Origin: Phaeoceros laevis
Lineage: Eukaryota; Anthocerotophyta; Anthocerotopsida; Notothyladales
DNA length: 50,698 bases
NCBI GenBank assembly: GCA_049999765.1
Contig: JBNGIQ010008715.1
Coordinates: 54,253-104,950, forward strand
Direction: 5' to 3'
Numbering within the stretch: the first letter of the stretch is position 1; each line of letters opens with the position of its first letter. The translations under genes and the position numbers were made by a program. This document shows positions 20,586 to 30,800 of the stretch, piece after piece. Below the pieces are notes generated by a model that saw nothing but the letters and a program-made list of their open reading frames with translations, was not told the origin of the DNA and ran no database searches.

Positions 20586-21329
20586 ATGACTCAAGAGGCC
20601 ACAGACATCGTGCGGATTGGTGCTGGCAGTTTTGCAACGGTGTATACTTGGCAGGGTCGCAATAATGTTGCTATCAAATGTGTTGCTGACCCTAGCCGCT
20701 GCGCAGAATTGCTAAGGGAGTATGAGGCTCATAGGGCTGTGCATGGAGCTGCAGGCGATAGCATATTCGAGGTTCCTGCGGCTGGATCGCACTACCCATC
20801 CTACAGCAAATTCAAGCAGGATTTGGGTTTGGAAGCAGACCCCATGGGAGACACAGTTTGTATGTACACCATGGAAAGGGTGTGGCCTATACCTCACGTT
20901 ATGAGTGCGAGGATCAAGAATCTGTACTTTCCAGAGGAACACAAGCGCTACCCCAAGCACTTCATAGCCCGTGTATACCTTGGCAGGGACCCCGAACGCA
21001 ACAAGCAGCTGTATGCCAGCCGCTTCTTCAATGCCAACAATTTTCCCCTTGATGCCGAGCGATGTGAGCAGCTGCAGCTACCAGTGCGTATGCTGGCTGA
21101 AGGCATGGGAAGGTTGTTGGCAAGGATACACTACTGGACAGGGATGGATGGACGAGACATTGAGTTTGTCTTAGGTGGCCACTGGAAGCAGACACTGACT
21201 GAACATGCATTCTTCTGTTTTGACTTCAACCAAATGAAGCCTCATGGGGATTCTGTGAAGAGGTTGGTGGACAGCTTCTTTTCCAATGACCCTTACTACC
21301 CTCGTCCAGGCCTTAAGTTACTGGGCTGA
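20586..21329 (+). CDS. Fungal-type DUF3669 / kinase-like protein
   Basis: A single-exon product of 247 residues. It begins with a glycine-loop-like IGAGSFATVYTW and a candidate Lys in VAIKCV. Then come YTMERVWPIPH, FIARVYLGR, the block RFFNANNFPLDAERCEQL, GRDIEFVLGG and the C-terminal FCFDFNQM with SNDPYYPRPG. These motifs and their order match the DUF3669 proteins widespread in filamentous fungi (often mislabelled zinc-finger proteins), which look like degenerate kinase/phosphotransferase folds. The frame is open upstream to 20403, but ATG 20586 starts just before the conserved part, and an AG site lies at about 20534. The function is unknown. No stop or frameshift is seen, so it could be active. 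Presence in a plant window suggests transfer or a poorly sampled plant branch. Confidence 0.75.
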   Translation: MTQEATDIVRIGAGSFATVYTWQGRNNVAIKCVADPSRCAELLREYEAHRAVHGAAGDSIFEVPAAGSHYPSYSKFKQDLGLEADPMGDTVCMYTMERVWPIPHVMSARIKNLYFPEEHKRYPKHFIARVYLGRDPERNKQLYASRFFNANNFPLDAERCEQLQLPVRMLAEGMGRLLARIHYWTGMDGRDIEFVLGGHWKQTLTEHAFFCFDFNQMKPHGDSVKRLVDSFFSNDPYYPRPGLKLLG

Positions 21330-21568
21330 CTTTAGAAACTCGTACACCTATGAAGCGAGCCAGGCCCCAGCAGCTAACAAGCTACACAACTTGCCGTCGA
21401 ATTTATTGACCAGATAGAGGCAGCTTTGGTAGCCAAATCACTCCCTCAAGCCCCTGAAGGCAGGGGGAATGAGATGAGCGAGTTTGATGATGTTTAGTAT
21501 TGAGGTTTCTGCAGCCTATGTGGAGCTCCATACACGTTATGCATCACTGGAAGTCTGAAAACCATCCA

Positions 21569-21636
21569 TGCATTACTTGCTTCCTGCATTGCTTGCTTCC
21601 TCTGCATTACTTGCTTCCTGCATTGCTTGCTTCCTC
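21569..21636. repeat. 34-bp tandem duplication
   Basis: Two exact copies (21569-21602, 21603-21636) of a unit starting TGCATTACTTGCTTCCTGCA, itself made of two diverged half-units. Confidence 0.9.
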
Positions 21637-21675
21637 TCTTTGTCGCACCAGTTTACTGACATTGCTTGTGCTGCA

Positions 21676-22503
21676 CAGCGCTCACCGAAAACCGGCTTAG
21701 CGATAGAAATGGCCGCGCTCACCGAAAACCGGCTTAGCGATAGAAATGGCTAAGCCGATAGAAATGGCCGGTTGGAATTTAGAAGTTACCGGTTGAAAAA
21801 AAACTTTCGGATTCAAAAAATATCGGTAATTTTTTAGAACTACCCGATTTAGGCCTGACTAATTCTCTAGGAGCCAGCTAAATTGGCCGATAAAAAGGCC
21901 GGACCCGCAAATAAAAAGGCCGGGAAGTTTAAGTTAATAAATACAAGGGTTAATATATGGTGTAGAATATATAGTTGGTATTATACATAGTTAGTATTAT
22001 ACATGTAAGCTTTAACTCTTACTAATAATATAAGAACTATTTACTTCAGATGAAAATAAGTTGTATTAATGTAAAAACCATATAGGGCTACTTTCTAGCC
22101 CCTTTGTCGTAACCCTAAGCCCGTTATTCCTCGATTACGAGCTTGTGTGGTCAGCGGACACAATCATAGATGCGTTAATGCGGGTTGCCATAGAAGCACC
22201 TTGGAACATGGAACATAGAGGAGTATGTTTTGACTCAAGCGATACGCATATGGAAGGATGATGCCAAGACCCGAAGACACGTTACTCCGGAGCGTAGTAG
22301 TGGGGAAAATTTTGTTGTAGGTTTTTTTTTAAATACCGTTCGGATTTATCGGCTTTTTTCCGGTTAGGTTTACAAGTTGTAAGAAATTTGACTGAAATGT
22401 TAAGAACTTACCGGCTCAGACTTTTTGATATATTGAAATTATTTTTACTTGGAAGAACTACAAAATTTTTACCTTTGAAAAAAAAATAATTTGGTGAGCC
22501 CTG
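21676..22503. mobile_element. Candidate non-autonomous hAT-like element
   Basis: The left end CAGCGCTCACC and the complement of the right end CAGGGCTCACC form near-perfect 11-bp terminal inverted repeats starting CAG, as in hAT transposons. The flanks carry CTTGTGCT (about 21666) and CTTGTGCA (22504), a likely 8-bp target duplication that sits three bases away from the left end. The 828-bp interior is AT-rich, holds many AAAAAGGCCGG and ACCGGTT motifs near the ends, and has no transposase frame. The left end is tandemly duplicated (37-bp unit at 21679). Confidence 0.5.
21679..21752. repeat. 37-bp tandem duplication at the element's left end
   Basis: The unit CGCTCACCGAAAACCGGCTT... occurs at 21679-21715 and again from 21716, then a shorter part (CGATAGAAATGGC) repeats once more. 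It duplicates the terminal sequence of the hAT-like element. Confidence 0.85.
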
Positions 22504-22810
22504 CTTGTGCACTACCAGACCGAGATTTACATGTCAGCTATGTATTGCCTTATCAGCCTCGGATCTGATCATGCAACTCAACTGCAGGGTGTGACGGTGC
22601 TTGTTTGAAGATGTCGTCCGTCGTGCTATTTCTGCTGCTACCTTTTTCACCAGGGATGCATTGTCACTACTGGATCGAGGGAGCTTCTGCTAATGCAGGA
22701 CACTTACCTCATATTTGAATGCAAGCACCTGACTGTTGGGCTAGATAGGGCAAAAGTTGGCTCTACATAAAAAGGTAGAAATCAAGGGCGGTGACTCTTT
22801 GGTAGGCGGC

Positions 22811-23509
22811 AAGCACTGGTGCCATACAGAGGGGCAGGGAGCTTCACTCACAGATTGTCAAAAGAGGACTGCTGGATAACGTAGTGGTGGGCAACTGCCT
22901 GGTGGACATGTATGCAAAATGTGGTGAACTGGAAGATGCGCGCTAGGTTTTTGACAGCTTGGCCACAAAGGATGTGGTGACATGGACTGCCCTGATTGCT
23001 GGGAATGCACAGCAAGGACTCGGCCAAGAGGCGCTTGTGGTGTATGGACAAATGGAGGAGGGGGGCCTCATTTCGGCTGACCATGTAACTTTTGCTTGCC
23101 TTCTGAAGGCGTGTGCAAGCACTGGTGCCATACAAAAGGGCAGGGGGCTTCACTCACAGATTGTCAAAAGATGACTGCTAGATAACGTAGTGGTGGGCAA
23201 CTGCTGGTGGATATGTATGCAAAATGTGGTGAACTGAAAGATGCTCGCCAGGTTTTTGACAGCTTGGCCACAAAGGATGTGGTGACATGGAATGCCCTGA
23301 TTGCTGGGTATGCACAGCAAGGACTCGGCCAAGAGGCGCTTGTTGTGTATGGACGAGTCGATGCGGGAAGTCGTGCATCTTTGCTTCTTGAGCCCAACAG
23401 TCTCTCGGTCCGCAGGTGTAGCATTTTATGCAAGGAAGGAGCAAGAAGGCCTGATCTTAGCAGACACTGCATTTTGAGAGGAGACTCATCGAGAAACATC
23501 TTGCCGTAA
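22811..23509 (+). pseudogene. PLS-type PPR pseudogene with a tandem 306-bp duplication
   Basis: Two direct copies of a PPR block, with AAGCACTGGTGCCATACA at 22811 and again at 23117. Each reads like a PLS triplet: GRELHSQIVKR, VVGNCLVDMYAKCGEL, VFDSLATKDVVTW, ALIAGYAQQGLGQEAL. Copy one has TAG after DAR (about 22948). The second block has TGA after IVKR (about 23172) and a one-base loss in the NCLVDMY motif (about 23203). The remaining frame runs to 23509 without PPR similarity at its end. No E, DYW or organelle-targeting parts remain. It is a decayed fragment of an RNA-editing-type PPR gene. Confidence 0.8.
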
Positions 23510-24860
23510 GTTGGTGCAGCTATTTCCACAGTTTTAGAGTGGCAATGACTTGTCTATTCGACTAATATGTAGCGAGCTCAATCAAGTTTCATGCTGGCAG
23601 AGTTGACATTCGTGTTTCTGGTGTAGTGGCACCTGGTTAACTTGCATGGCTGCCTGGATAATATCTATTATTGTTGGTTATTGTTAGGCACTTGTTTCGA
23701 TTGCAGCTCCTGAAACTCATGCCTGTTGTTTTAATACTAGGACCATGGAACCTGCCCACTCACAAAAGAAGCTCTGACATCAGAGGATCACATGCCGACA
23801 GCTTGCTGACGGTCTTACCACCACAGACAAGCCCGCTAAGTGTTGATAAATTGGTTCCTTGTAATGATGTTGTTGGGGGATGGAACAAGTCGCACTTCTT
23901 CAGCAGGGTATCTGTCAACTGTAGATTTCACATTCCAGCCTACGTTGCACCTGTTACTGTCTCAGCACCCTGCTCGAGCCCCCACATGTTCGAGAAGCTG
24001 ATCTGCTATCTCCATCCTCCTACCTGTGGACTGCTGTGTGTCAGAGTAGTTGGATCATGTTTGTACAGTTCAAAGACGCTGAAGTAACCTTCACTTGGTC
24101 AGCAGCTGATGTGTCTGGATGGGAAAGTTTTCCTGCAAATCTAGATGTCTAAGCAGGGGCATTGTCAGACCATGTAACGCGGGGTCTTGCCACTCAATTC
24201 TTTGAGTTATTGGCGTGCTACGAGGACCTTCTTCCGTTTTTGTAGCTTGTGTATTGAAGCGCTGGGTTGCAGCCAGGCCTAAAGAACTAGGCGTGGACCA
24301 TGTGGTTATATTGCTGACCCGGTTTCTAGAGGGGATAAGGACGCTTTCCTATTGCCATCCCATTGGAGGGAGGATCCCATTGGAGGGAGGAATCATTCTA
24401 AACAACTGTTCAAATTTACTCATCGCCTTGTGGTCGCTCCAGCGACGGGGCTTCGGAGACCGAGCCTTCGAATCAAGTGACACGGCTCTCGTGCAGGCGA
24501 ATAATATCCACAAAGGCATTTGCCACTTGTAAACGAGATGTTGGATCTCGACCTGGGCAAGTATCTGCAACACCCTGTTCTACTGGCTCTGAAAGAGAAA
24601 TAGGTCTAGCACACCGTCGGCGCATCGATGGCTTCAGAGCGAAGGGAACGGAGCAAAATGTGAAAATTCTCGTCATCGAAGGCAATTTTGTCATCACAAA
24701 ATTTAGCAAAGTGGAACAATACACCGATAGCAAGAGTGAAGGCAGGAGCCGTCCGCAGAGACAAAAACATAGGGCTTCTCATAACTCATAGATCTGAGTT
24801 CCAGCAACAGAGGTCCGGCAAACCATCTCCACACATGATCCCAGACAAGAAGCCACCTCA
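23510..24860. other. Intergenic, no gene recognised
   Basis: Open frames at 23671-24087 and 24215-24532 show no known domain. Only short direct repeats (for example CCCATTGGAGGGAGGA twice near 24360) are seen. Confidence 0.45.
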
Positions 24861-24887
24861 CATTTGAACCTCAAGCTACCAAATTAC

Positions 24888-25403
24888 TCAAAGCTGGCCG
24901 CTGTCGGCGATAGTGACCGGCTTCTTGCACTTGCCGGAACTGTTACCGACAGCCTCGATAGCCTTGACCACCTGAAGGCCCTCCACCACCTGCCCGAAGA
25001 CGACATGTTTGTTGTCCAACCAAGGGGTAGGCACCGTGCAGATGAAGAACTGCGATCCGTTGGTGTTCGGGCCAGCATTGGCCATGGAGAGCACACCGGC
25101 GGCGGTATGCTTCCTCTTGAAGTTCTCGTCTGCGAACTTCTCGCCGTAGATGGACTCGCCGCCAGTCCCGTTGCCTTTGGTGAAGTCCCCGCCCTGGCAC
25201 ATGAAGTCGGGAATGACACGATGGAAGCTGGAGTTCTTGAAGTGGAGAGGCTTGCCGGACTTGCCGATGCCCTTCTCGCCAGTGCAGAGGGCACGGAAGT
25301 TCTCGGCTGTCTTGGGAGTAGTGTCCGCATACAGCTCCATCACAATTCTGCCGGTGGGAGTGCCACCGATGTTGATGTCGAAAAACACGCGCGGGTTCGG
25401 CAT
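24888..25403 (-). CDS. Cyclophilin A-type peptidyl-prolyl isomerase
   Basis: An intronless product of 171 residues starting [14 protein letters not shown] at 25403. All cyclophilin blocks are present: [16 protein letters not shown] (catalytic Arg and Phe), GSQFFICT, the Trp in [15 protein letters not shown] (cyclosporin-binding position), and the plant-specific insertion [15 protein letters not shown]. It has no targeting peptide and so is cytosolic/nuclear. The frame stays open 20 codons upstream to 25463, but Met 25403 matches the family start. The preceding ACA-rich tract (about 25424-25441) looks like a 5' leader. It assists protein folding and proline-switch regulation. Length and motifs are normal. 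Confidence 0.97.
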   Translation of the reverse strand: MPNPRVFFDINIGGTPTGRIVMELYADTTPKTAENFRALCTGEKGIGKSGKPLHFKNSSFHRVIPDFMCQGGDFTKGNGTGGESIYGEKFADENFKRKHTAAGVLSMANAGPNTNGSQFFICTVPTPWLDNKHVVFGQVVEGLQVVKAIEAVGNSSGKCKKPVTIADSGQL

Positions 25404-25423
25404 GGCTGCGGCTGCGATTTCCG

Positions 25424-25441
25424 CAACAACAACAACAACAA
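25424..25441. repeat. ACA trinucleotide run in cyclophilin 5' leader
   Basis: About six consecutive AAC/ACA units just upstream of the cyclophilin start; read on the transcript strand it is a GTT run. Simple repeat, no further role seen. Confidence 0.8.
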
Positions 25442-25463
25442 TCGGCACACAAACTCTACACAA

Positions 25464-25999
25464 TCAGGCCCACACTTCCGCAAAACAACGGAGAAGGTAG
25501 CCTGCAGAACAGATCTAGAGACAAACAGACTGTGAGCGCACCTTTCAAACCGGCGGGCTGTCGTTGCTTGCGGAGCGGAGCGGCAGGCAGGAACGCCAAG
25601 TGCAACAACCCGAGAATACGGTCTGAGAACTTGGTTAGGGTAAGGAAGTAGCACCCTCGGCGATACTTTGTTCGGGGCGAATCTGTCTCAGTGCTGTCTT
25701 TCGGCGAAACTTGTGCCTTACATTTCCCTACTTATCGCCTTCGCCCCCGCAGGAAGAAGGCCACGTAGTCCAGCAGGCATGGACCTGATTGTTGCCAGAG
25801 CCCCTGCCTCTTTGGCTAGTTGGAAGATTTCAAGCAGTCGTACAAGCAGCAGGCAGGACTCATGGCAGCAGCCCACGGGGTTGGTTATGCCACTAAGGAG
25901 CACATTTTTGAGCTCGAGGAAGGAAGGGGGCTGCTCCAGCAGCTCCACTGATGTCAAGGCTTCTCTTGTCGTGGAGGACGAGGAAGGTGTGCACGTCAC
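25464..25999. other. Shared upstream region of cyclophilin (-) and fibrillin-like gene (+)
   Basis: The two genes are divergent, so this stretch should carry both promoters. The plus frame 25668-26003 has no recognisable domain, but it could hold a first exon of the fibrillin-like gene. Confidence 0.4.
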
Positions 26000-27024
26000 A
26001 TGATCACTCAACCTTGTTGCGATGTGAGCTCCCAGGGACTCTTGAGCCTAATGCGCCATTGCACTGAGTATGAATTGGTTAAAAATGTCTTTGGCACCTC
26101 TGATCTTGTGCTGCGCGCCATCTGGTTTGCTATGTCAGTGCGAAGCTCCTCCTCCACCGGGGGGTCCTCTACGGGAGGGGTAGCTGAGAGCGTGTCGTTG
26201 CTCAAGCTGGCAGCAAAAACGAGGAAAGTGCCTGTCACGGAGGTTTTCACTGCTATTCGGGTTTTGGAAAAGGCCAAGCTCGATCCATCAAACTTCCTTC
26301 AGCAGATTGGAGGAACTGAATCGCCTGGCAGGACGTGGATGCTAGTCTTTACAGCCGGAAAGAACGTGGTATTTGGCTGTATGCTGTGACACGCAATTGC
26401 AATTGCTGTTGCTGTGTGAGGGTTGGGCGTGCTTGTTACGGTAGGCTACTGTGTTCCTTTACAGAGTCGGATGGAGCAAGTTAATCTGGCTGGTGCAAGT
26501 TACAGAGTAGCAAGGGAACAAGGTGGTGGATTTTTTGGAATCTCTACTCAACCTCCCGCTTTGCTGTGCAGCTGGCGGATGCTCGAAAAGGAGGACCTGG
26601 GGGTGGACAGTACTTCCCACTAACTGCAGTACAAAGATTTGATGCAGCAGTAAGTTGCAGCTTAGACAGTGGAAAGCAAGTGCTTCTAGTGTTTGCCGAC
26701 TCTGTCTCATGAGTTGTGTATTCTTGGCAGGCGATGAGCATTGAGAATGGTGTGTACCTGGGCCCCGTTGGTTCCCTCACATTCCAAGGCAATTTTTCCT
26801 GGAACAAACGCGTTTTGGCTTTCACCTTTCTAAAGATGGGCTTGAAGATAGGTCCGTTGGGTCCATTCAAGCTGAGCATCTCCAGTGATTCGGAAAGGGT
26901 GCCTACTCAGCAAAAGGATCCATTTTTTTTATGGTCTTACGCCGATGATGAGGTTATTGTTGCAAGGGGGCGAGGTGGCGGCCTGGCATACTGGTGCAGA
27001 TGCGAACGTTCCATCACCAGTTGA
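26000..27024 (+). CDS. Plastid PAP/fibrillin-like conserved protein
   Basis: Three exons are supported: about 26000-26365, 26572-26649 and 26731-27024. They read VSLLKLAAKTRKVPVTEVF with RTWMLVFTAGKN, then LADARKGGPGGGQYFPLTAV with QRFDAA, then IENGVYLGPVGSLTFQG, RVLAFTF, IGPLGPF, DPFFLWSYADDEVIVARGRG and LAYWCRC. The order (WMLVFTA ... ENG-YLG ... DDE--VARGRGG) resembles plastid-lipid-associated (fibrillin) lipocalin-like proteins that are conserved in plants. The first exon end may be 26365 or 26368. The start is unsure: the Ser-rich MSVRSSSSTGG is near the N-terminus, and an upstream exon could supply a transit peptide. An alternative acceptor near 26464 gives a frame that soon stops. The function is unknown, probably at thylakoids or plastoglobules. 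The 3' end is duplicated downstream. Confidence 0.62.
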
Positions 27025-27250
27025 GGCGTAACTCCGGAACCGGTTGGGCTGTTGTGGTGTAGAGAACTGGTTTATTTCTCAGGTCGCAAGCAGTTCGTAA
27101 GGTTTGCGAGGGGGCGAGGGGGTGAGGGGGCGCCTGGCATACTGATGCAGATGCGAACGTTCTACCACCAGTTGAGGTGTCACTCCGGAACCGGTCGGGC
27201 TGTTATGGGGTAGCAAAAGTAGTTTATTTCTCAGGTTGCAAGCAGTCCGT
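26965..27250. repeat. Tandem duplication of the fibrillin-like gene 3' end, about 151-bp period
   Basis: GCCTGGCATACTGGTGCAGA at 26981 recurs as GCCTGGCATACTGATGCAGA at 27132, with both copies continuing through the stop region and CGGAACCGGT to TTTATTTCTCAGGT. The copies differ by scattered substitutions. The second copy is outside the reading frame and non-coding. Confidence 0.85.
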
Positions 27251-27864
27251 TGAAGAACATTTCTGGTGTTTGGTTGGTCAAGAAGCCACACGTGTGGCAA
27301 AATGAAATCGCTACGAAAAAAGATTCGCGAGAAACTTCATCTCATATACCAGTTAGAGCGTGGTTGGAAGATGGTTTGCTCTTAGGAGTGCACCGCAGTT
27401 AGCTGCAGGGTCACACCTGGGGTGTGCATGTAATTTTTCGACTGGATATCAATCTATCTACCTACCATGCATTGTACAGCCCCAGTTTCGCGAGCCACTA
27501 TCAACTAGTCTACAATACTTGTGAGCATGTCTTGAGTCAGCCTGGACGAAAATAAGTCAACATCGCCAGCCCAAGCACATAACTTCCCACGCAGACATGA
27601 AGTATGTCTTGTCATAAGCCATGAAATATCCGCACTGCAGGAACCCGCACCCACAGGTGTACCTCAGTAAGTGCAGACAGAAAGAATAAATCATATTCAC
27701 AATACAGCGTGGAAAGATATCTTCAAAATGCTCATACCTTGGTCGCAAGACAACTACTTCTGGGACGATCATTCAGTAGCTACCATCTTTCCTCGCGCCT
27801 CAAGCACAAGGGCAATGTTGCGGGCTCCGGGCTCCAAATTCTCGTGTAGCTGACGTAGCATATC
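27251..27864. other. Intergenic, no gene recognised
   Basis: Lies between the fibrillin-like duplication and the TRS120 stop codon. The minus frame 27557-27772 has no recognisable domain. It includes the TRS120 3' UTR. Confidence 0.45.
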
Positions 27865-30800
27865 CTAAGTTGTCCCTACTACACGTACCTTGAAAGGTGG
27901 ACCACTGTAACATAGTGGTGGTGCATCATTACTACTGTCTACTTGACTGACCCTAGCTTGAGGTCCAACTGAATCTGCTGTATCGTGAATGACAGCAGCA
28001 CCCAGTAATGTGTATTCTCCAGGAACAAGAAAACAGAGCGCAAAGGCATGAACCACCTCTCTAAACGGAGCGACCTCCACGTCAATGCCATTCAATGCAC
28101 CTGTAAGACCAAAATATGCAGCTTAGAGATGATCCCTGCTGACCGAGAATAGCATGCAGAAATACAGGAGGTGCAATTAGCAAAGACGCCAAATTGAAAG
28201 CAGCTTACCCGCCCACAAGACCGTAGACTTACTACCACTACCAAGGCAACTTGCTCCAGCGACATCCCGGCAGGTGACACTTAAAGTCATGGCAACAGAT
28301 TCTTTAGTGTTGTTTCGCACAAGAATCTCAAATTTTGTTACTTCACGGGCTGAAATGAAATCCTGCTGCCTTTGTTCCAATGTTACCAGCATATCCTTTC
28401 TGGACCCACTTTTGGGAAGGGGTGCAACTGCTTCATCTGTTGTCCCAGCACTCTTTGCTGACTTCGCAAGCCGAAACCCAAATGTCAAGGGGTCCGGAAG
28501 CAGAATTTCTATAGCAGAGGCTTGTAAAGCTTCTCGGATGGCATCTTTCATGGGCAGCTCACCTGAACTGTTTCTTCCTGAGCACCACTTCACACAGATT
28601 CGTGAGCTGAGCTCCTCTATGGTAGCGTTTAACTCTGCCTTGGTTTGCCTGTCCGCACTAGTTGTCTCTGGCTTGGAATTGCCATCCTTCCGGAGTGAGG
28701 TCCTGCCTAGATATGCTTTGTCGAAAACTGGTAGCTTGAATCTCTCCAGGGGTACCAATACTCGAGCAGAATAATCTCTGTCTATTCTTGTACTGGGGTA
28801 TAAGCATTCATACTGAGCAACATCTTCGTCTCCATCCTGTCGCTTCCGAACACCTACTGTTATCTCAAAAAGCACGTCGGTAGCATTTAGCAGCTCTAAC
28901 TCCAACAGTCTCAGCCCCCAGCTTCCTCGGTAAGGATCTATCTTTACCAAACTCTCTGTGCTATCTTTGGCCACAGTACTTGTTGCTGGATCTGGGAGTG
29001 ATCTGCTGATCTGTGCTGGCACTTCCATGGAGAGGAGCCTTGCCTGGACCAGGCACAACCCTTGCAGCACGTTCAAGTGTAAAGGAAGAACCAGTCTTCT
29101 GCCAGGTGGACGTTCGTCAGAACTAGTGGCATACTCCCCAGGGGCTACTGCAGGGCCTGGAGCAAGCAACATTTATACAAGGTGACGACAGACATGAGCA
29201 AACAGTTATACATTCACAATAATGCAAGTTGACGCAGGTTGTTCCGGGACTTACCAGCATAATGTATAACCAGCATAGGACTCAAATTCTCCTTAGTAGT
29301 CCTCAAAAGGTTGATAGAGGAGTTTCGTGTACTGTCAATATCTGGGGTTGCTTGACCTGCCTTCAAAGTGACAGGTACAACTACAGTGGCCCCAGGTTGC
29401 AAAGGCAATGCTGCCTCCAACGCATCATGTCCAATTGAAAGGACGTGCTCCTTGTACTTCCCAGTCAATGACATGTTTGTCTCTAAAACAGGCACAACAC
29501 CAGCATTCCCAAGCCTTATTTGAAGCTCACGGATCTCCCCTTCATAAAGTACAGCAGCGCCCTCTCCTCCTACAACTTGGGCAACCAACAATGGGAGCGG
29601 TGGCATCACCACTACTTCAGTGGGAGGCTGTGGCCGTACTCTTGGCCCTCCACCACTTCTGAATGGATCAGCTAATACCAAGCCTTTGGCTGCTCCAGAC
29701 AATAGCTCGCTCACATCTTCAAACAAGTGTTCCGTTGATACACCAAAGCAGTGCACAAAGCAACCTCGGACTGTCAATGAACCAACAGAAAGAGGAATCC
29801 CAGATAGTGAAAGGATTTGAGTGGTATTAGAAGGAAGACTAACAGAGACGGGAAATGCTTCAAACTCTCCATATTCCACTGACAAGGAAATGCTTTCAAT
29901 AAAGACCACAAAAGCACAAGGATTTGCCAACTCCACAAAAACTTGTACTGGCTCTCCAACTATCCAGACCACTTCTGATTTGCTCTTGCTCGCATCACCT
30001 CCCTTTCCAGCAAAAGGTGAGTATATGAAAGGCCCAGAAGGGCGTGACCCTACCCACCACTCTTTTTGCCCTGACGTTCGTTTGACAATTTCCATGTGAG
30101 ACGGACGAGGGGGGAATGAATGTAACCTGAGAAAGAAAAGCCACAGCAGACTTTATTAGGACATCAATTGACTTATAACACCATTCTAGATGAAGCAACA
30201 GAAAACTCTAGGGAATCCGTTGACTGGAATAAATAAAAAGAAAGCTTAGGGATTGCATCAAGGTATTATTTTTGTGGACATGCCTTATTCAGAAGCAGTA
30301 CCTGACAAAGGGAAGGGATGGATCAGAGCTCCGTGTCCCCATGGGGAGCCGCTCAGCAGAGGTTGTTAGAGCAGTGGCCAGGCTACTCTGAGCGCTTGGC
30401 GTTATTAATGGATAGTGATTTCGGAGAAGACAGGCTGCAGCAGTCCAAGCTGCAAATGGGTCACCTGCACGGACAGCTGCAGATAACATGTCGCCAAGAA
30501 CGTCCATTTGCAGCGTGCTCCACTGACCCTCTAAACCAGCACCTGAAAGTTGGCAGCCTGCTTTGCTGTTGTCCCGTTGTGCCCGCTTGTCCTGACAAAT
30601 AGCACAGCCACTAGTTAATCCAAGTCCTTGACACTGGAAATACGTCGAGAGTGGTCAGCTTCTCAGGTAGCTCACCTCTGACTGCGGCTTCAACTTCCAG
30701 CTGGCAGCTTTTGTCTGAATGCGATAAGGCTTTGATGTCAACAGGAGAACCTGCAGAGCACTAACTGCTGCCCACCGACTATCCTGCTGTAGGTACAACT

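Larger units (their letters stand above)
21330..22810. other. Intergenic, repeat-rich
   Basis: Contains a 34-bp tandem repeat, a 37-bp tandem repeat and a candidate hAT-like element (21676-22503), annotated separately. No intact gene is present. Confidence 0.6.

Noticed and set aside
23671-24087. 138-codon plus frame
   Set aside because: No recognisable motif; isolated in a region of relics.
27557-27772. Minus frame that could extend TRS120
   Set aside because: TRS120 already ends in the family C-terminus FKVRVVGTT at 27865.
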